From positions 4,577,259 through 4,641,258 of the forward strand of contig NC_043742.1 of the NCBI RefSeq assembly GCF_004337985.1: 64,000 nt of DNA, given 5' to 3'. Source of the DNA: Pyricularia pennisetigena (Eukaryota; Ascomycota; Sordariomycetes; Magnaporthales; Pyriculariaceae). The notes beneath the pieces were generated by a model. It worked only from the letters and a program-made list of their open reading frames with translations. It had not been told where the DNA came from and ran no database searches. Within the stretch, counting starts at the first letter, position 1. Each line of letters starts with the position of its first letter. Shown here in pieces: positions 34,118 through 46,825 of this stretch. A program made the translations under genes and the position numbers.

Positions 34118-34577
34118 CTCTTCCCCTGAAAGCTCCTCTTCTCGTGGGCGGCGCAGTTTTGTTGCTTGCACAACCACAGCAGAGGCGCCATGACCGGCGA
34201 GCTGAGAGGGGAGGGAAGAGGCAAATGCTGATTCTGCGCACCCCCTTACAGTCAAGCCCGGTGGGAGGTGGTATCTGTACGAGCACGTCCGATGCGAACA
34301 CAGCCGCTTCATGGTGTTGTATCAAGGTGAGTGGATAGTGAGGGCCACGTCCTTCTTATTCCTTTCTCTTTTTGCATAAAGAAATCTGACAGCCCGCAAA
34401 CTTGCAGCTCTGGTAAACATATTTTGGCCGCGGGTCATTGGAGGTTGCCAGCTTCGGAGGAGGACGGGCGAGCTGATTCGTGCCGCCGGCGACTGGTCAG
34501 ATGTCGACCTCGAGTCGCTCTACCAGGAGCCTTGGTATAACACCGTACCTCACATACTGGGAATCGCAACCAAGTGA
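33505..34577 (+). CDS. METTL7-like SAM-dependent methyltransferase; 3 exons
   Basis: Exons 33505-34072, 34252-34326 and 34408-34577 give 270 residues. Motif I (VLEIGPGSGMWAG) starts near residue 95, and an acidic residue follows in IGVEPN. The order of VDCIVSILCLCSI, LKPGGRWYLYEHV, IGGCQLRRRTG and the C-terminal PHILGIATK matches the METTL7/AAM-B group of membrane- or lipid-droplet-associated class I methyltransferases, some of which methylate small thiols in animals. The N-terminal ~50 residues are hydrophobic and aromatic and could sit on a membrane. The first intron (34073-34251) carries a 30-nt T run (34088-34117). The gene converges on TOP2. The substrate cannot be told from sequence. 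Confidence 0.85.
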
Positions 34578-35190
34578 GCAGTTGATGGAGTCAACAAATG
34601 GGCGAAAAAAAAAAAAGTCAGAAGGGCAAAGTCGAATCCCGTTTGGATATTTATATCTTCATATGGCGGTATTCCGAATTGTGAGCATAAATTCTAGCAA
34701 AGAAATGCATCTCAGGAGCACATATGTCTGAAACCCTGAAGAAAAACCAAGTAGAGAGCAAGAGCTGTCTTGGACCGTGCCTAACAATGCCTCGGTCCTT
34801 TGGGGATGCTGACTTCCCGGTTGACACTCAAAGAGTATTAGGGAAATCAGAACGTTGTCAACTCAAGTTGAGGTATCATGTTAAATAACTAGACCAGTGG
34901 TATCTTATAATGCTGATAAATAAGGACCGGCGCCCGGCAGACTTGTAAGAGAAACAAGATTAAATCATGTGCGATAAACAAAAACGCATCGAGAGAGCCG
35001 AGAAACTACCCGAAAGAGTAGTTTCTCATAAACGCGCAGCTACTGCCGCCAAGGGGAGAAAAGAAGTCCTGTCAACAAAAAAACAACAGGCGCAAATAGA
35101 GCAGAGTAAAAGAGACCACCGCCACTATGCACAAGCAATCCTCTTCAGAACCATAACGCCTTTGAAAGCCCTTCTATTTCTTTGCCGGTC
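34578..35190. terminator. Convergent 3' region of the methyltransferase and TOP2 genes
   Basis: The 613 bp separate two stop codons on opposite strands and should hold both poly(A) sites. The region is AT-rich from about 34860 to 34960. No gene is seen. Confidence 0.5.
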
Positions 35191-38100
35191 TCAATCACTG
35201 TCCGTGTCGTAGTCTTCACCAGCATCATCGCCGTCGTCACCGCCCATGATGTCATCCTCATCCTCATCTTCGCTGTCGATATATATGGGCTTCTTGGCCT
35301 TCGGTGCGGCCGCGGCGGCGCGTGCGGGCCGGCCACGTGCCTTGGGAGCCACTGGCGCTGGGGGTGGCGGTCTGTCTTCCATGTCGAGGTCGTCATCATC
35401 GTCGTCTTCTGCGACCTTCTTGGCCTTCAGCTTCGCCGCGTAGGCCTTCGCGGCCGGCGAAAGGGCAGCCGGCTTTGCCTTTGCAGCAGCCTTCGCCTTT
35501 GTCTTCGGGGCAGCTGCAGGCTCGTCGCCCTTGGGTTTGTTCTTGGCACCAGCCGGTCGGCCGCGAGCCTTTTTGGCTGCAGCAGAAACGACGCTGAGGG
35601 GCGCCTTGGGTGCTGCCGCAGGCTTTGAAGCTGCGCTCATCTTGCTCACAGCAGGGAGATCATCGTCCGAAGAGAGAAACTCGTCAACATCATCCTTGAC
35701 AGACTTGACGGGGCTTGACTGAGCAAGACCCTCGTAGTTGGTCTCATCCGGACTGTCGAAGTCAAATTTCTTGGGCTCAAAAGTCTTGGACTGCTTTGAC
35801 TTGAGCTTACTGAACGCTGAGGTCGAGGCCGCATTCTCGCCGTTGTTCATAGCAAAAAGACTCAACCGATTTGGACCCGTGTCGTCTGCCGACTTGTTGA
35901 TGCCCTTGACCATTGCACCGACATCGTCAAGCATCTTGTCATCAAAGTCTGACTCGGACTCGTCATCATCGACTATCCACTGCTTCTTTTTGGTAGCCGC
36001 AGCACGCTTTGAGCGTGGGGCAACGGGTGCCAGGGACTCATCGCCAACCTCCTCGACGGGTGACGGCTCCTTCTTGACCGTGGTCTTGGGCTTACTCAAA
36101 GCAGCAAAATCGTCGTCCGAGAAATCATCGACGCCATCTAGCTGTGATTTCGAGGCAGGCTTGACAGGAGGCTTAGACTCGGCCTTGAGAGCGGCATCCC
36201 ACCGCTCGTGGGTCTTGGTTTCGGGAACCTTTTTGGCTTCAGCCTTTGGTTTGGCCCTTGCGGCAGCCTTGGTCTTTGTGGGCGCGTAGTCATCATCTGC
36301 TTTGGCCTTGCGTCCGCCCGACTTGCCAGCACCGATTTTTCTAGAAACACGGCGGCCCATCCGGCGGATGTTTGTCTGGATTTCGGCATCCAGCTTGAGC
36401 TCTGTAAGGATATTTTGCGGTTAGCGCTCGTTTCCTGCGGGTTGCTTGTGGTTCCAGTGACCACAGTTACAGGACTGGCAAGCTACAAAAGAACTTGGGA
36501 TGCATCCTCGGGCAGCACAGGACACTTACGGTTCTCCCATTCCATGACAAAGTCATCCAAGTCCTTGCACCAGAGGTCTTTCTCGCTCTTGCTGTTGAGC
36601 TCATCAAATTCGGCCTTTTTAGCCTCGAGCTGCTTCTTCAAGCGCTCAAGGCGCTCATGTGTAAGCGACCAGATTGCCATCTGCTGCTTGTTAGTTTCTC
36701 GTCTCTGCCGCCTTGTTCGTATGAAATCGCTTTGGAACTCACCGATAGGAGGTAGTCGTAGTCCCCTGCAGTGCCTTCTGCGGCGTCGTCCTCCTCCTCA
36801 TCCTCGAACTCCTCCTCTTCATCTTGAGCCTTCTTCCCAGCCTCGCCCTTGGGGAACGGTTCATACTTGCGCTGGCGTAACTCTTGCACCAGAACGCTCT
36901 TCTTCTTCTTCGAAACAACGAGTTTGCCGTCAATGATCTCAGATATAAAGCGGTATTGGTTCGTGAGCTTCCGGTAATCCGCGTCGAATACTCTAAGCCA
37001 ATGAGCCTTTTTCAAGGGAGGTCAGATTTGTGCGATCAAAAACGACGGGCAGAGACCAGTTTCACAAGTGACGCATATGTGATATGACTTACCTTGCGTG
37101 CAGCATATACGTTCAGTCTGTAGTGATAGAATTCCTCCAAGATGTCTTCAACCCTGTCGTATTTCCGGATCTGTCCGTTCGTATCAAAGGCAACCAGATT
37201 GGTGATAGCGACATTCTTCTGCAGTTTGAACCGCTCCAGAAGCAGGTTTGGAGATTCGCGGAATTCTTTCATGTGCTTCTCCTCCAGCTGGATGATGAAG
37301 TGCACATTCTTGTGGTCGTTGAACTCCTTGTAGTCCTTGATCCAGGAAGGCGTCTTCTCGGCGCGTATAATCTCTTCAAGCCTAGCCTTGAAGTCATCTG
37401 TCCACATCCGAATGGGCAGTTCGGTGATGACCACCTCGTTGGGGTTCTTGTCGTCCAGAGTCGCAATACCGTTAAACTTGAAGCGGATCCTGGACGCATC
37501 TTCTGGCTCCGGGGTACCTTTCCATCCGCGCCACCAGGGCGTCATGGGCTCAAACTCTTGCTCTTCGGGAACGTCGAGACGTCCCATGCGTCGCTTGAGG
37601 TTTCTGACGATCTCCTCGGGATGATAGTTGGGGATCGACGTACTCCAGCCGGTACCGATACCATCGGCACCGTTGACAAGAACCATTGGAATGACAGGAG
37701 CGTAGACCTTGGGCTCAATGGGCTTTCCGTCATCGACCTGGTGCTGCAGAACGGGCTCATCAAGAGGGTTAAACACACGGCGCGCAAATGGTGAGAGGCG
37801 AGTGAAAATGTAACGAGCGCTGGCCGCATCGCTACCGCCCTGAAGTCGAGAACCAAAGTTGCCAGAAGGTTCCAGACAGTTTACATTGTTGGAGCCCACA
37901 TAGTTTTGCGCTAGACCTATGATTGTCTGCTGGAGGGAGGCCTCGCCGTGGTGGTAAGCAGCCTTCTCCGAGACGTATCCAGCCAGTTCGACGACCTTCT
38001 TGTCCTTGACCAGGTTCTGTTTGAAACACGCGAAAATGACCTTCCGCTGTCCAGGCTTCAGTCCATCAATCATGGACGGGATCGAACGCATGTTGTCGGC

Positions 38101-40589
38101 CATGCTGAAGAGGATGAGCTCCTTGTTTACAAAGTCCGAGTAGGTGATTTGCTTGGACGAATGATCCAGGAAAGTACCAGGGATAAAGTTGCCTAACCAT
38201 TCTTTACGAGCATCTGCCTTCTTCTTCGAGAAAGCCAGCTCGAACAACTCAATCTCATCAGGTTTCATAGTATGAAACTGCTTCAGATGCATGTCGAGAT
38301 CGGTAAAGTAGACTTGTGCGTCCTCGTTCGATGACGAACCCAATCCCTTCAAGTACTTGTAGTCCCACCGACGAATCTCGTGCTTGTGGGCCTCCTTCCA
38401 CTCCTCATATTGAGGTATGTTGAAGAAGGTCTTCAGCTTGGTAGGCTTCTTGGGGTTTGATCCTTGCCACACCTTGACAACTGGAGTGATGAACTCCTGG
38501 AAGAAGTCTGGGATCTGCAGCAGAGAAGGAAACTGCACTTGGAGGAAGTTGATGAGTAGACCCTTGATATGACTTCCGTCGTGATCCTGATCAGCCATGA
38601 TCATCAGATGACCATATCTAAGACCTTTGGTGTCTGTATACACCTGCTTGTGCTTGAGACCCAGGAACTGCTTGATATTTTGGATCTCCTTGTTCTTCAT
38701 GATCTGATCGATGGACGCATCTCGCACATTCAGCATCTTACCCCGAAGGGGGAACACGCCGATGCGATCCGGGTCCAGGATGGCACGGCCAGCAACAGCA
38801 AGACCACGGGCGGAGTCACCCTCAGTCAACACCAGAGTGCACTCATGACCGTGCTTGGTGCCTGCCAAGTTGGCATCAATGAGCTTCTCGTTGCTGATAC
38901 GCGAGCGTTTGTTGCCGTCACTCTTGGAGAGCATCTTGTCTGCTTTCTTCTCGGCAAAATGAATAATGTTCTCAATGGCCTCTGTTTGCCGAACCTTTTT
39001 GAGAAAGCCCTCGGTCAGGGGGCATTTGCTGCCAAACTGAGACACTTTGGTCGTCAACTGCTCCTTGGTCTGCGAGGTAAATGCGGGGTTCTCGATAAGA
39101 CAGCTGACGAAGATAAAGATGTAATTCTTGATATTGTGCTGTTTCAAAGAGTGACCTTTCTTTTTCTTGTTTAGGTCTGCCAAGAGTGCTGCTGTGATCT
39201 GATCTGCGATGTAGTTGACGTGTGTACCTCCCTGAGTGGTGGCGATGGAGTTTACGAACGACACTTGCTGGAACTGGCCGTCCGAGACGGTGAACCCAAC
39301 CTTCCAACGCTTGTGGGCTTTGGGATCCTCAAAGATGACCTCGGCCACTTTGCTGTCTTCGCCCTCAGGGACGTCATCGCGCTCCTGGGCAATGGATTTG
39401 GCGTACATCTCGCAGTACTTCTTGAAGTTAACTTTGAGCTGCTCCCCGTTCAGATGGACCTTGACGTTGCTATCCAACGTGCCAGCCATGTCGTAGACAC
39501 GACGGTATAAAAGACCCTCCAGATCGTCATCGATGCCGTCAGGCATGCCGAATCTCGCGTAGTCGGGCGTAAAAGTAACACGAACAAAATCCTGGGTCTT
39601 GTTCGACGTGATTTTGGCCTTACCACAATTGCTCATGTTGTTCGTCCACGTCTGTTTGTAGCGTTTCCCATTGGCCGAGTCCTGCGCCTCGAGGGTGAAC
39701 TCGGTACTGAAGATGTTGGTGAGCTTTGCGCCATATCCATTGCGACCTCCCACGGTCTTGAGCTCCTTGTCGTCGTAGTTGGAACCCGTCAAGAGGTGGC
39801 CAAAGATGAGCTCCGGAATGTAAACCTTTTCCTTTTCGTGCATCTCTACCGGTATGCCCTTGCCATTGTTCTCCACCGAGATCTGGCCCGATTCGCGGTC
39901 GACGGTGACCTTGAGGTATGTCATTGTCTTGTCACGCTGGCTGTTGTCTGCCGCATTGACCAATATCTCGTCAAAGATCTTATAGAGACCGGGAACGAAA
40001 GCAACGATTCTGTTTTCCACCAGGCCAGTCTGCTTGTTGAACGTCCACATCTTTGTTTCTGTGCGCTCAACGGAGCCAATGTAGGTATCAGGACGCTTGA
40101 TGATATGCTCAAGCTGTGTAAGCTTCTGATAAGTCTCCGTCGCAGTCTTTTTTGTTTTGGGCTTGGTGTCCGCTACACCGTCGAGATTGACGCTATCATT
40201 CTCGATCTCGGCGAGGGGCGTGCCCGCCGACTTTTTGGGCGCTGGTGCCTTCTTCTGCTTCTTAGAGCTAGGAGGGGTGTCGGAGAATGTGCCCCCGCCC
40301 ATGCCTTCATCCTCATCATCAGACTCGGCCTTTGGGCGCTTCTTGGCAGCCGTCAGCTTGGTTTGTGTGAGCTTCTTCGGCGCGGCTTTTGGCTTTGCTG
40401 CAGCAGCCTTTTTCGGGGCAGGCTTCGCCTTGAGCTTCTGTATGCACAGAACGAGGCCTGGTCAGCAATGGGAAAGTATCGCCAAATTTTTGAGCGCGCA
40501 ACTTGACAACTCACAGGCTCAGGTGAGTATCCATCAGATTCATCGTCGAGGAAGTCGTGCATCGAATCGTCCATGTCGGAAAGATCCAT
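35191..40589 (-). CDS. TOP2: DNA topoisomerase II; 5 exons
   Basis: Exons 40589-40515, 40437-37093, 37006-36743, 36680-36530 and 36401-35191 give 1681 residues. The GHKL ATPase region shows NAADNS, NGKGIPV and GGRNGYGAKLTNIFS. The TOPRIM domain has LTEGDSARGLAV and DQDHDGSHIKGLL. The winged-helix domain has the catalytic Tyr (about residue 901) in SARYIFTRLSP. The coiled-coil exit gate follows, and exons 3-5 close the core with AHWLRVFDADYRKLTNQ and RRVSRKI. The last ~390 residues are a charged, Lys/Ala/Asp-rich tail ending in acidic repeats (EDEDEDD, GEDYDTDSD), with likely nuclear localisation and CK2-type sites. The enzyme passes one duplex through another and is essential for chromosome segregation. 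Junctions keep frame; the fourth exon begins after a tandem AG acceptor. Confidence 0.97.
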
Positions 40590-42782
40590 GTTGTGCTAAG
40601 TGATGGGAGACTAGGCAGCGCCTAGCTCTAATGTGCTGGCGGGCAATCAGGCAGCGGAGTCGTGAAGTTGAGCAATTATCGGGGGGGAAAAAAAAATACG
40701 AAAGGATTTCGGTCGCTAACGAAAGGTCTAGTTAAGTCAAGTTGTCGCGGCGACCGTGCACTTTTTATGCACCCAAACAAGATTGATCGAGAACTGAGAA
40801 GTCTGAGTTGTTAGATGTTGAAATGAGGGGCCAGGCCCAGTACAATAGCAGCACCCGGTTATGAAAAGAGTGAATAGACAGGATGGCGGGGGACGATGCC
40901 AGCCTAAGTCGTTTGCTGGCGGGAGAGCTGCTGCAATGGAATCACTTGTAAAAGTTTTGTTTGTTTTGTTTCCTTATCGGGATTGCTTGCGAATGTAAAC
41001 AAAACCCTGTCGCTATTCTCTGCCCGATCCACCAAGCCTCACGACGCGTCTTTTCAAAACACGCGATGTGGCTTTCACGTGACTGGATAGATTTATCGGA
41101 TCGTCAGCTTTGTGATCGCCACCAATTAACATTCGAGTATCTATTATTGTTCGGCTTTTTTCCGTCTGTTGTTAACGATAACGGTTTCCACACCGCCTTA
41201 ACCTTATCTTAATCTTGAGCTGAATAGCTTCAAGATCAATCTGCTCACTTGGTCGGAGATGTCAACCCATCCAATATTCACCTATTTCAAATTTCCACGC
41301 AAAGTCATGTTGGGTTCGAATTTCCAGACCATACTTAGCACAGTCTACGCACTGTAAAGATTGATCTCCATCTCGCAGCTAGGCATGTATCGTGCCTACC
41401 TGGTGTACCTTTGGGAGGTAAGGCAGGTGGGGAAACATACAAATGCAATGATTATCGGCAGAGAAAGTACGATAGTAGGCAGCTAGTATGTGTTGCTGAG
41501 TTGTTTGGGTTTGGTGCTCTTTTTTTTTTTTTTTTTTTTTTTTTTGAGCCTCCTTGTTTCGCCCCTTGATGAACCTGGATACAAAGCACAGCATATGTTT
41601 GCTTTTGGATCTATTCGTCAAATCAAGCATTCACCGCCGCCAGTTGTATGAGTATTAAAGCCGTTAGATAAAAATGGCAGACATGGAATCTGTGAGTTCA
41701 AACAGGACTGATGGTGGTTTCTGTGTATATTTTTGGTACCAGCTCTGGTTGGATTGCATCAAGTCACCACGTCTAACCGAAAGAATAAAAACGAACGATA
41801 GGGCCACATAGATGTACGGAGGCACACCAAGCACCAGAAACAAGTATGGATAACACCGTATTCGATCTGAAGAGACGGAACTTTTGACGCACGCGGATTC
41901 CTAAAACCAATGCCACGCGGATACGGCATGTACTCCGCCTCCCGACCTTACATCTTGACTCCGCAACGTGAACACATTTGTCTACGGCTCGGTCTTGGTG
42001 TTATGGGCTGACAGCACGCTTGGTGCGTGGTGGTCGGGCGGGAGTAACGAGAGACACATGGGAGCTGGGCACTAAGGACGGATGTTTCTTGCTACTCAGA
42101 AAATCCGTGCTGCCGACTTTCCTTGACTCTGTTTGATTCTTTTGTCATGGTACTCGTACTCCCTCCCACATGAATGCTCAGCTCTATGAGGGGACCCTGA
42201 TTCAAGCATGCGCGAAAGGAGGCTATCGAGGGGCGTTGTGGCAGGCAACAGCAGTCGAAGGTCGCCAGCACATCCAACAATGTAAGCCGCGTAGGTAATT
42301 GTCGGACCACCAGAATCATCTAGCAGCAAACCGCGGTGAGTACCTACAATACTGCCCCTATTACTATGACACAGTCAGGCAACCGTGCAATCAAGCAATC
42401 AAACTTACGGATACGCGGGCAGGTTGACAGCAAAACTTGGATGCTAAAGAAAATAAGAAAATCCTCTCTCCTACTTTACCTACTGGACTCACGTACCCCT
42501 ACGGACCCCTGACTTTCAAGTCATCAGCCTCGGTCGATGTTGAGCGCTGAGATGCATGGCTATTGAAGCACGTGATTGTGTACACTATATCAGATGCTCA
42601 TGGCAGCTGCCAGTCCCGGGGACCAGAGGGTTGGCTTTTGTTGATCTCTGGTTCTTGTTGGTCTCCTCTCTCATTCCTCATTGCATCATGCGTTTGCTGC
42701 CCTGACACAAGGCGGGCTGCTTCTTCTGGCGTTCACTGACCAGACTGTTGAGCACAGTAGAGGTGGGGTTCGCGGCATCATA

Positions 42783-42808
42783 ATTGCCATGCATGCATGC
42801 ATGGCAAT
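42783..42808. repeat. 26-bp perfect palindrome with ATGC-tandem core
   Basis: The arm ATTGCCATGCATG (42783-42795) is followed directly by its exact reverse complement (42796-42808), with no spacer. The core is a run of GCAT units. Perfect palindromes this long are rare by chance. Confidence 0.9.
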
Positions 42809-45800
42809 GGTGTAACAGCCATCCCGGTGGCGTGTGCCTTGTGAATGCAAGCATCGTGGGCTTTTGACCTTCCACAAAAGAGGTGAGGAATTTTCCGAAG
42901 CGTGTTGGCTTGTCTGCTCCCTCTGTCCCCCCTTTTTTTCCGCTTTCGATGCGTGTGCATCACCGATGTTGTCTGGTCAGACCTGGCACGCGGTGTAACA
43001 AACCTCTGAGGTGTTTCACGACGGGAGGGTGAGAATTATGAGAAAGGCAGCAAGGCACCAAGGCAACAAAATGCCCTCAGTCGTCCATTTTCCTGCCCTC
43101 TTGCTACCTATACACTTCGTACAACGGCCAGAACAACCAACCCGGCCGCCAAGCCCCGAATTGCGATCTTGCGTTCTGCATGCCTCCGTGCGCGGATCTC
43201 AGCATCATGTCGGTGAGACCACGGCCAGGAGGGGAGCAGCAATGGTGCTCAAGTGCTCGAGGACTCCGTGGGACTCATTCTCGCATCCGATACGCTGCCA
43301 GTCACGCCATGAGCTGTTGCTATATACAAGCAAGCAGCGGGACGTCATGCGGGCGTGCTCACAGCAGACCCCTTTGGACATGAACTAGCGTGCAGCTTCC
43401 AAGGTGAGACAGCGAGCTGCACACCCATCTAAGCTAGACTGCGGTTGCCCAAGGCTGCTGCGCGAAGGCAACCATGCCACGCGCTCGGCATTTGCAATGC
43501 CATGCTTGAACAACACCAAGTGGGTGATCAGAAGGAGGTATATTTACGGCGAGAAGGACTGGTGCTAGAGGGGCGGAATCAGCGCTCAAGTTGGTTCATA
43601 CAGCAACCGTGTCAGGGGCTTTCCATGGCCTTTCAGCCGTCCCCTTGACCTCAGTCGGTCTCCGACGCTGCTATAGAGAGGTGAAGCTCGGGCCATGAAT
43701 CGATCTGTGATTGCTTCCGATGCCCGACTAAGACAAGACAATGGCTCGCACTCCCGTCGGGAAGGTTGCGCAAATTACAGGCGGTCGACTCAGTGCACTG
43801 CAGCAAGGGGACTCGACCAAATTTACCGTGGAGAAAAGCAATAGTCCGGACAGTGAACGAAAGACACTAGACATACGGGATCAGCTTCGCAATAGGGAAG
43901 CCACTCGCAACTGCCTGTCCGCCTGGTGTCTGGTGTGTACTGATCTTGTGGCCACGCAAACCGCATAAGTCGTCAGCAGGCAGCTGAGCTCGAGCCATCG
44001 GTTCGTTGTTTGCTTGTTGGCTGGTCAGGCTGCATCATGGCCCAGTCGAGCAAGGCTGTGACATACCCAGCCTCATTTACATCAGTATCGCGTTTCCGCT
44101 AATTTGTTCTAGCTTTATAATTTCAATATACGCTACCTTGATCTTCTACTGCTAGTGGAGTTAAACGGGGCCCTGTTTAACAGAGTTACATAGGGTGGTT
44201 GTTTGCGTACCTGAGGCACATTCAGACGTTTTTGTACTAGCTGTCTCCCTCTAGCTACATTTGGTCAGATCTTGACGAGCTTTAGATGTTGATCTTTTCT
44301 CGCTTTCTTTTTTTCTGTTAACCTTTTTGAGCATCTTTCGTCGGGCATGCTTTCCGACAGGGGCATTTCTAGCTGTGACACAGATTTCTTGGGAATGCAA
44401 AATGGGGCTCTGTGTTGCCTTGACGGGAATTATCTCGTGCGTTTGTGCGCCTTGGGCGTTTGACGTGAGACACAGGTTGGCTGCAAGCCCGCTGCTCTAC
44501 TTGTTTTGTATTCTTTCCAGCATTAATCCACGGCGAGCAGGCAGCACAGCGTGCTGTGGTAGCATGGCAGTCGAGCCTGAGCAGGTTATCGAGGCCATCA
44601 CGAATGCTATTGTTACATTTTCTGGTCGCCCTGCTTCCCTCATAATTCTACTCGATTCCGAGAAGCTTTTTGTTAGTATTGGGTGGGGGTCTGAACTCGG
44701 ATTCTATGTCATGTGGAGCTGTCATAAATAGCTTAGAAGACGTATCAAACGGAATTTCCGACCTTTGAGACAGGATGCGAACGAAACGAGTCGGCAGCGG
44801 TGGTCCAAACATGGATGACAAGTTGCTGCTATTAGCTAGTAACGACATATCACAGGCGGAAGCTTCTTCATTCTGTATTCGAAGCAGTGGTAATAAATCT
44901 CGGACATATAAGCAAGTGAGCGTAATGGGGGGGCGAGGCTACAGGTGACCAAGACCCTGAGCATGAACACCCTCCCCTTTTGCAAGCTGCAGCTGGCATA
45001 GCTGTCCGGGAAATTTATAGGTGCCTGCTATTGGCCATTGGATAGTGACAAAAAAAAAAAAAGGTTTGTTCAAACGATTCTTATGAATGTTGGTGTGTAT
45101 CCTCTGGCCTAGACGCTTGTCCCCGTCCGACGCCTCGCTGCCAAAGCAAAAGGGAGGGGGGAAGGGAACACAGTCCAACTTAGTAGCTCAGACGGCACTT
45201 TCTGCAGGTTCCCGTTGCCTTCTGCCCCTATGGGAAAGCCTCCAAACAGACTTACCGCCAGCACAAACTGACTGAGCCCACCCCCTCTCAGCTCGGTTCT
45301 CAAGTTTGCTGCCAGGAAATCAGAGTGGGAACGGCAATGTGGCTGGTCTTGGAGTGGCTTGACAGCTGCGTGTGGTCCGGGAGGGTAACGAACCCCGATC
45401 TGCGAGACTGGAAGAAAAGAAAAACTAGCACAAGGACAAGGAGCCGGGTGATGTTGCTGCTTCTTTGTCTGCCAATCACCGGAAAACTATTGAGAGAGTG
45501 TGAGAGGAAGAGAGAAAGAGAGTTGACTAGTAATTATGATGACGGTTCGACAAGGTTCGCGGCACCGAAGACTTGACACGACGGCTCGCTTCCTCCCAGG
45601 ACATAAACTTGGGTATACATCTGGACTAGCCCTATCGACAGCTCCCTAGACAGAATCAGTCTTTGCGTGTACCTATGGCTCACTGCGCTGAAGGTGAGGA
45701 AGTCTTGACATATCATATATCACCTGTCGGTCTCCACCTTGACCCTGGCTCCTTGTCCAATATCTCTCTTCCCTTTGGTTCTCTACTTGAATCCCCTAGT

Positions 45801-46435
45801 CCTCAGTTTGCACGAAGATAGGTGTGTCAGTTCTCAACCTCCCTTTTGGCAGCCTTCGGACACGGCGGCACTAAGGCCTGTGCCATCATCACCCGCTTGT
45901 TGTTCGATCCCTGCCTGGTATCCATGAGGGCAGTCAGTCAGCTGGCACCCTATTCATGGCTCGGGGCTTCGCACGGCAGCACACTGACCCGAGATTTACC
46001 GTGTTTGCTTGTTACCTCTGACTGCTTCGCTATACCCGATCACTTGTCACCTTTTTTTTTTTGGTTTGGTTTGTTTTGTTTTGTTTTTGTGGCTTCCTTT
46101 ACTCCCACCCTCCTTCGCCAACCGGTGCAGGCTGTGGACAAACCAAAAGCCCCTGTTCCACCTGGCTCGCAGCTTGTTGAATGCAATGCTGTATTTTCCA
46201 AGCCAGTTCCTGCACATGTGAACAAAGAAAAGAACTACCTCAGACCAGGAACCGCCGCAACTGGCCGCTTTTACAGTCAGGGGAGGGGAGGGGAAACCAG
46301 GCCCACCACCACTACTCCTCCGCCATTTCTAAAGCCCGGAGAGACCGTGGCCAGGTTTCTTTGCTCCTTTCTTAGAAGATTCAAATCTCGGTGAAGGGTT
46401 GAGCGAGAGAGCGATGGCCACGGCGCGTTAAGGTC

Positions 46436-46468
<33 letters not shown>

Positions 46469-46503
46469 ACAAGCACACACGCACACACATATACGCACAT
46501 ACA
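46436..46503. repeat. CA microsatellite in the leader of the APSES factor
   Basis: A pure (CA)13 tract (46436-46462) decays into interrupted CA/CATA repeats up to about 46503. It lies roughly 330 bp before the start codon at 46826, probably in the promoter or 5' UTR. Confidence 0.9.
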
Positions 46504-46825
46504 CCACAAGGGGTGAATTTCCATTGTGGATTTTGTCCTTTTGTTTGCTCGTATATTTCCTGGCTTGTGAGAGGGACAGGAAAGGACTGGCAATCAACGA
46601 TATTCTCTTGCGACTTGAAATAGCAACAACAGTTCTCCTCATTCTCTCACTCGACACATCGACATTTCCTCGACCAAGCCATTCATCCAACTAGCCATAC
46701 CATTCTCAGCCACCATTTTTCCATATATTTTTTTTTCTACTATCGTCAGACCGAGAACAGCCTCGCCTTGCTCGACTGCGAGAGTCCGTAGCGGGGCTTC
46801 TTTATTCCTGGTTCTCGCTCCAACC

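Larger units (their letters stand above)
40590..46825. other. 6.2-kb gene-free region between TOP2 and the APSES factor
   Basis: Both flanking genes point away, so this region holds both promoters. I find no frame with a recognisable domain; the longest (134 codons, 44327-44731) opens with TTG. Features are a T26 run at 41520-41545, a CACGTG at about 42572, a 26-bp perfect palindrome at 42783-42808, a (TTTTG)n-like tract at 46052-46089 and a CA microsatellite at 46436-46503. From about 45720 on the + strand becomes pyrimidine-rich. The size is typical of heavily regulated transcription-factor genes, and an unrecognised non-coding transcript is possible. Confidence 0.5.

Noticed and set aside
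44327..44731. 134-codon frame with hydrophobic N-terminus
   Set aside because: It opens with TTG; the inner ATG leaves a short product without similarity that I can recognise.
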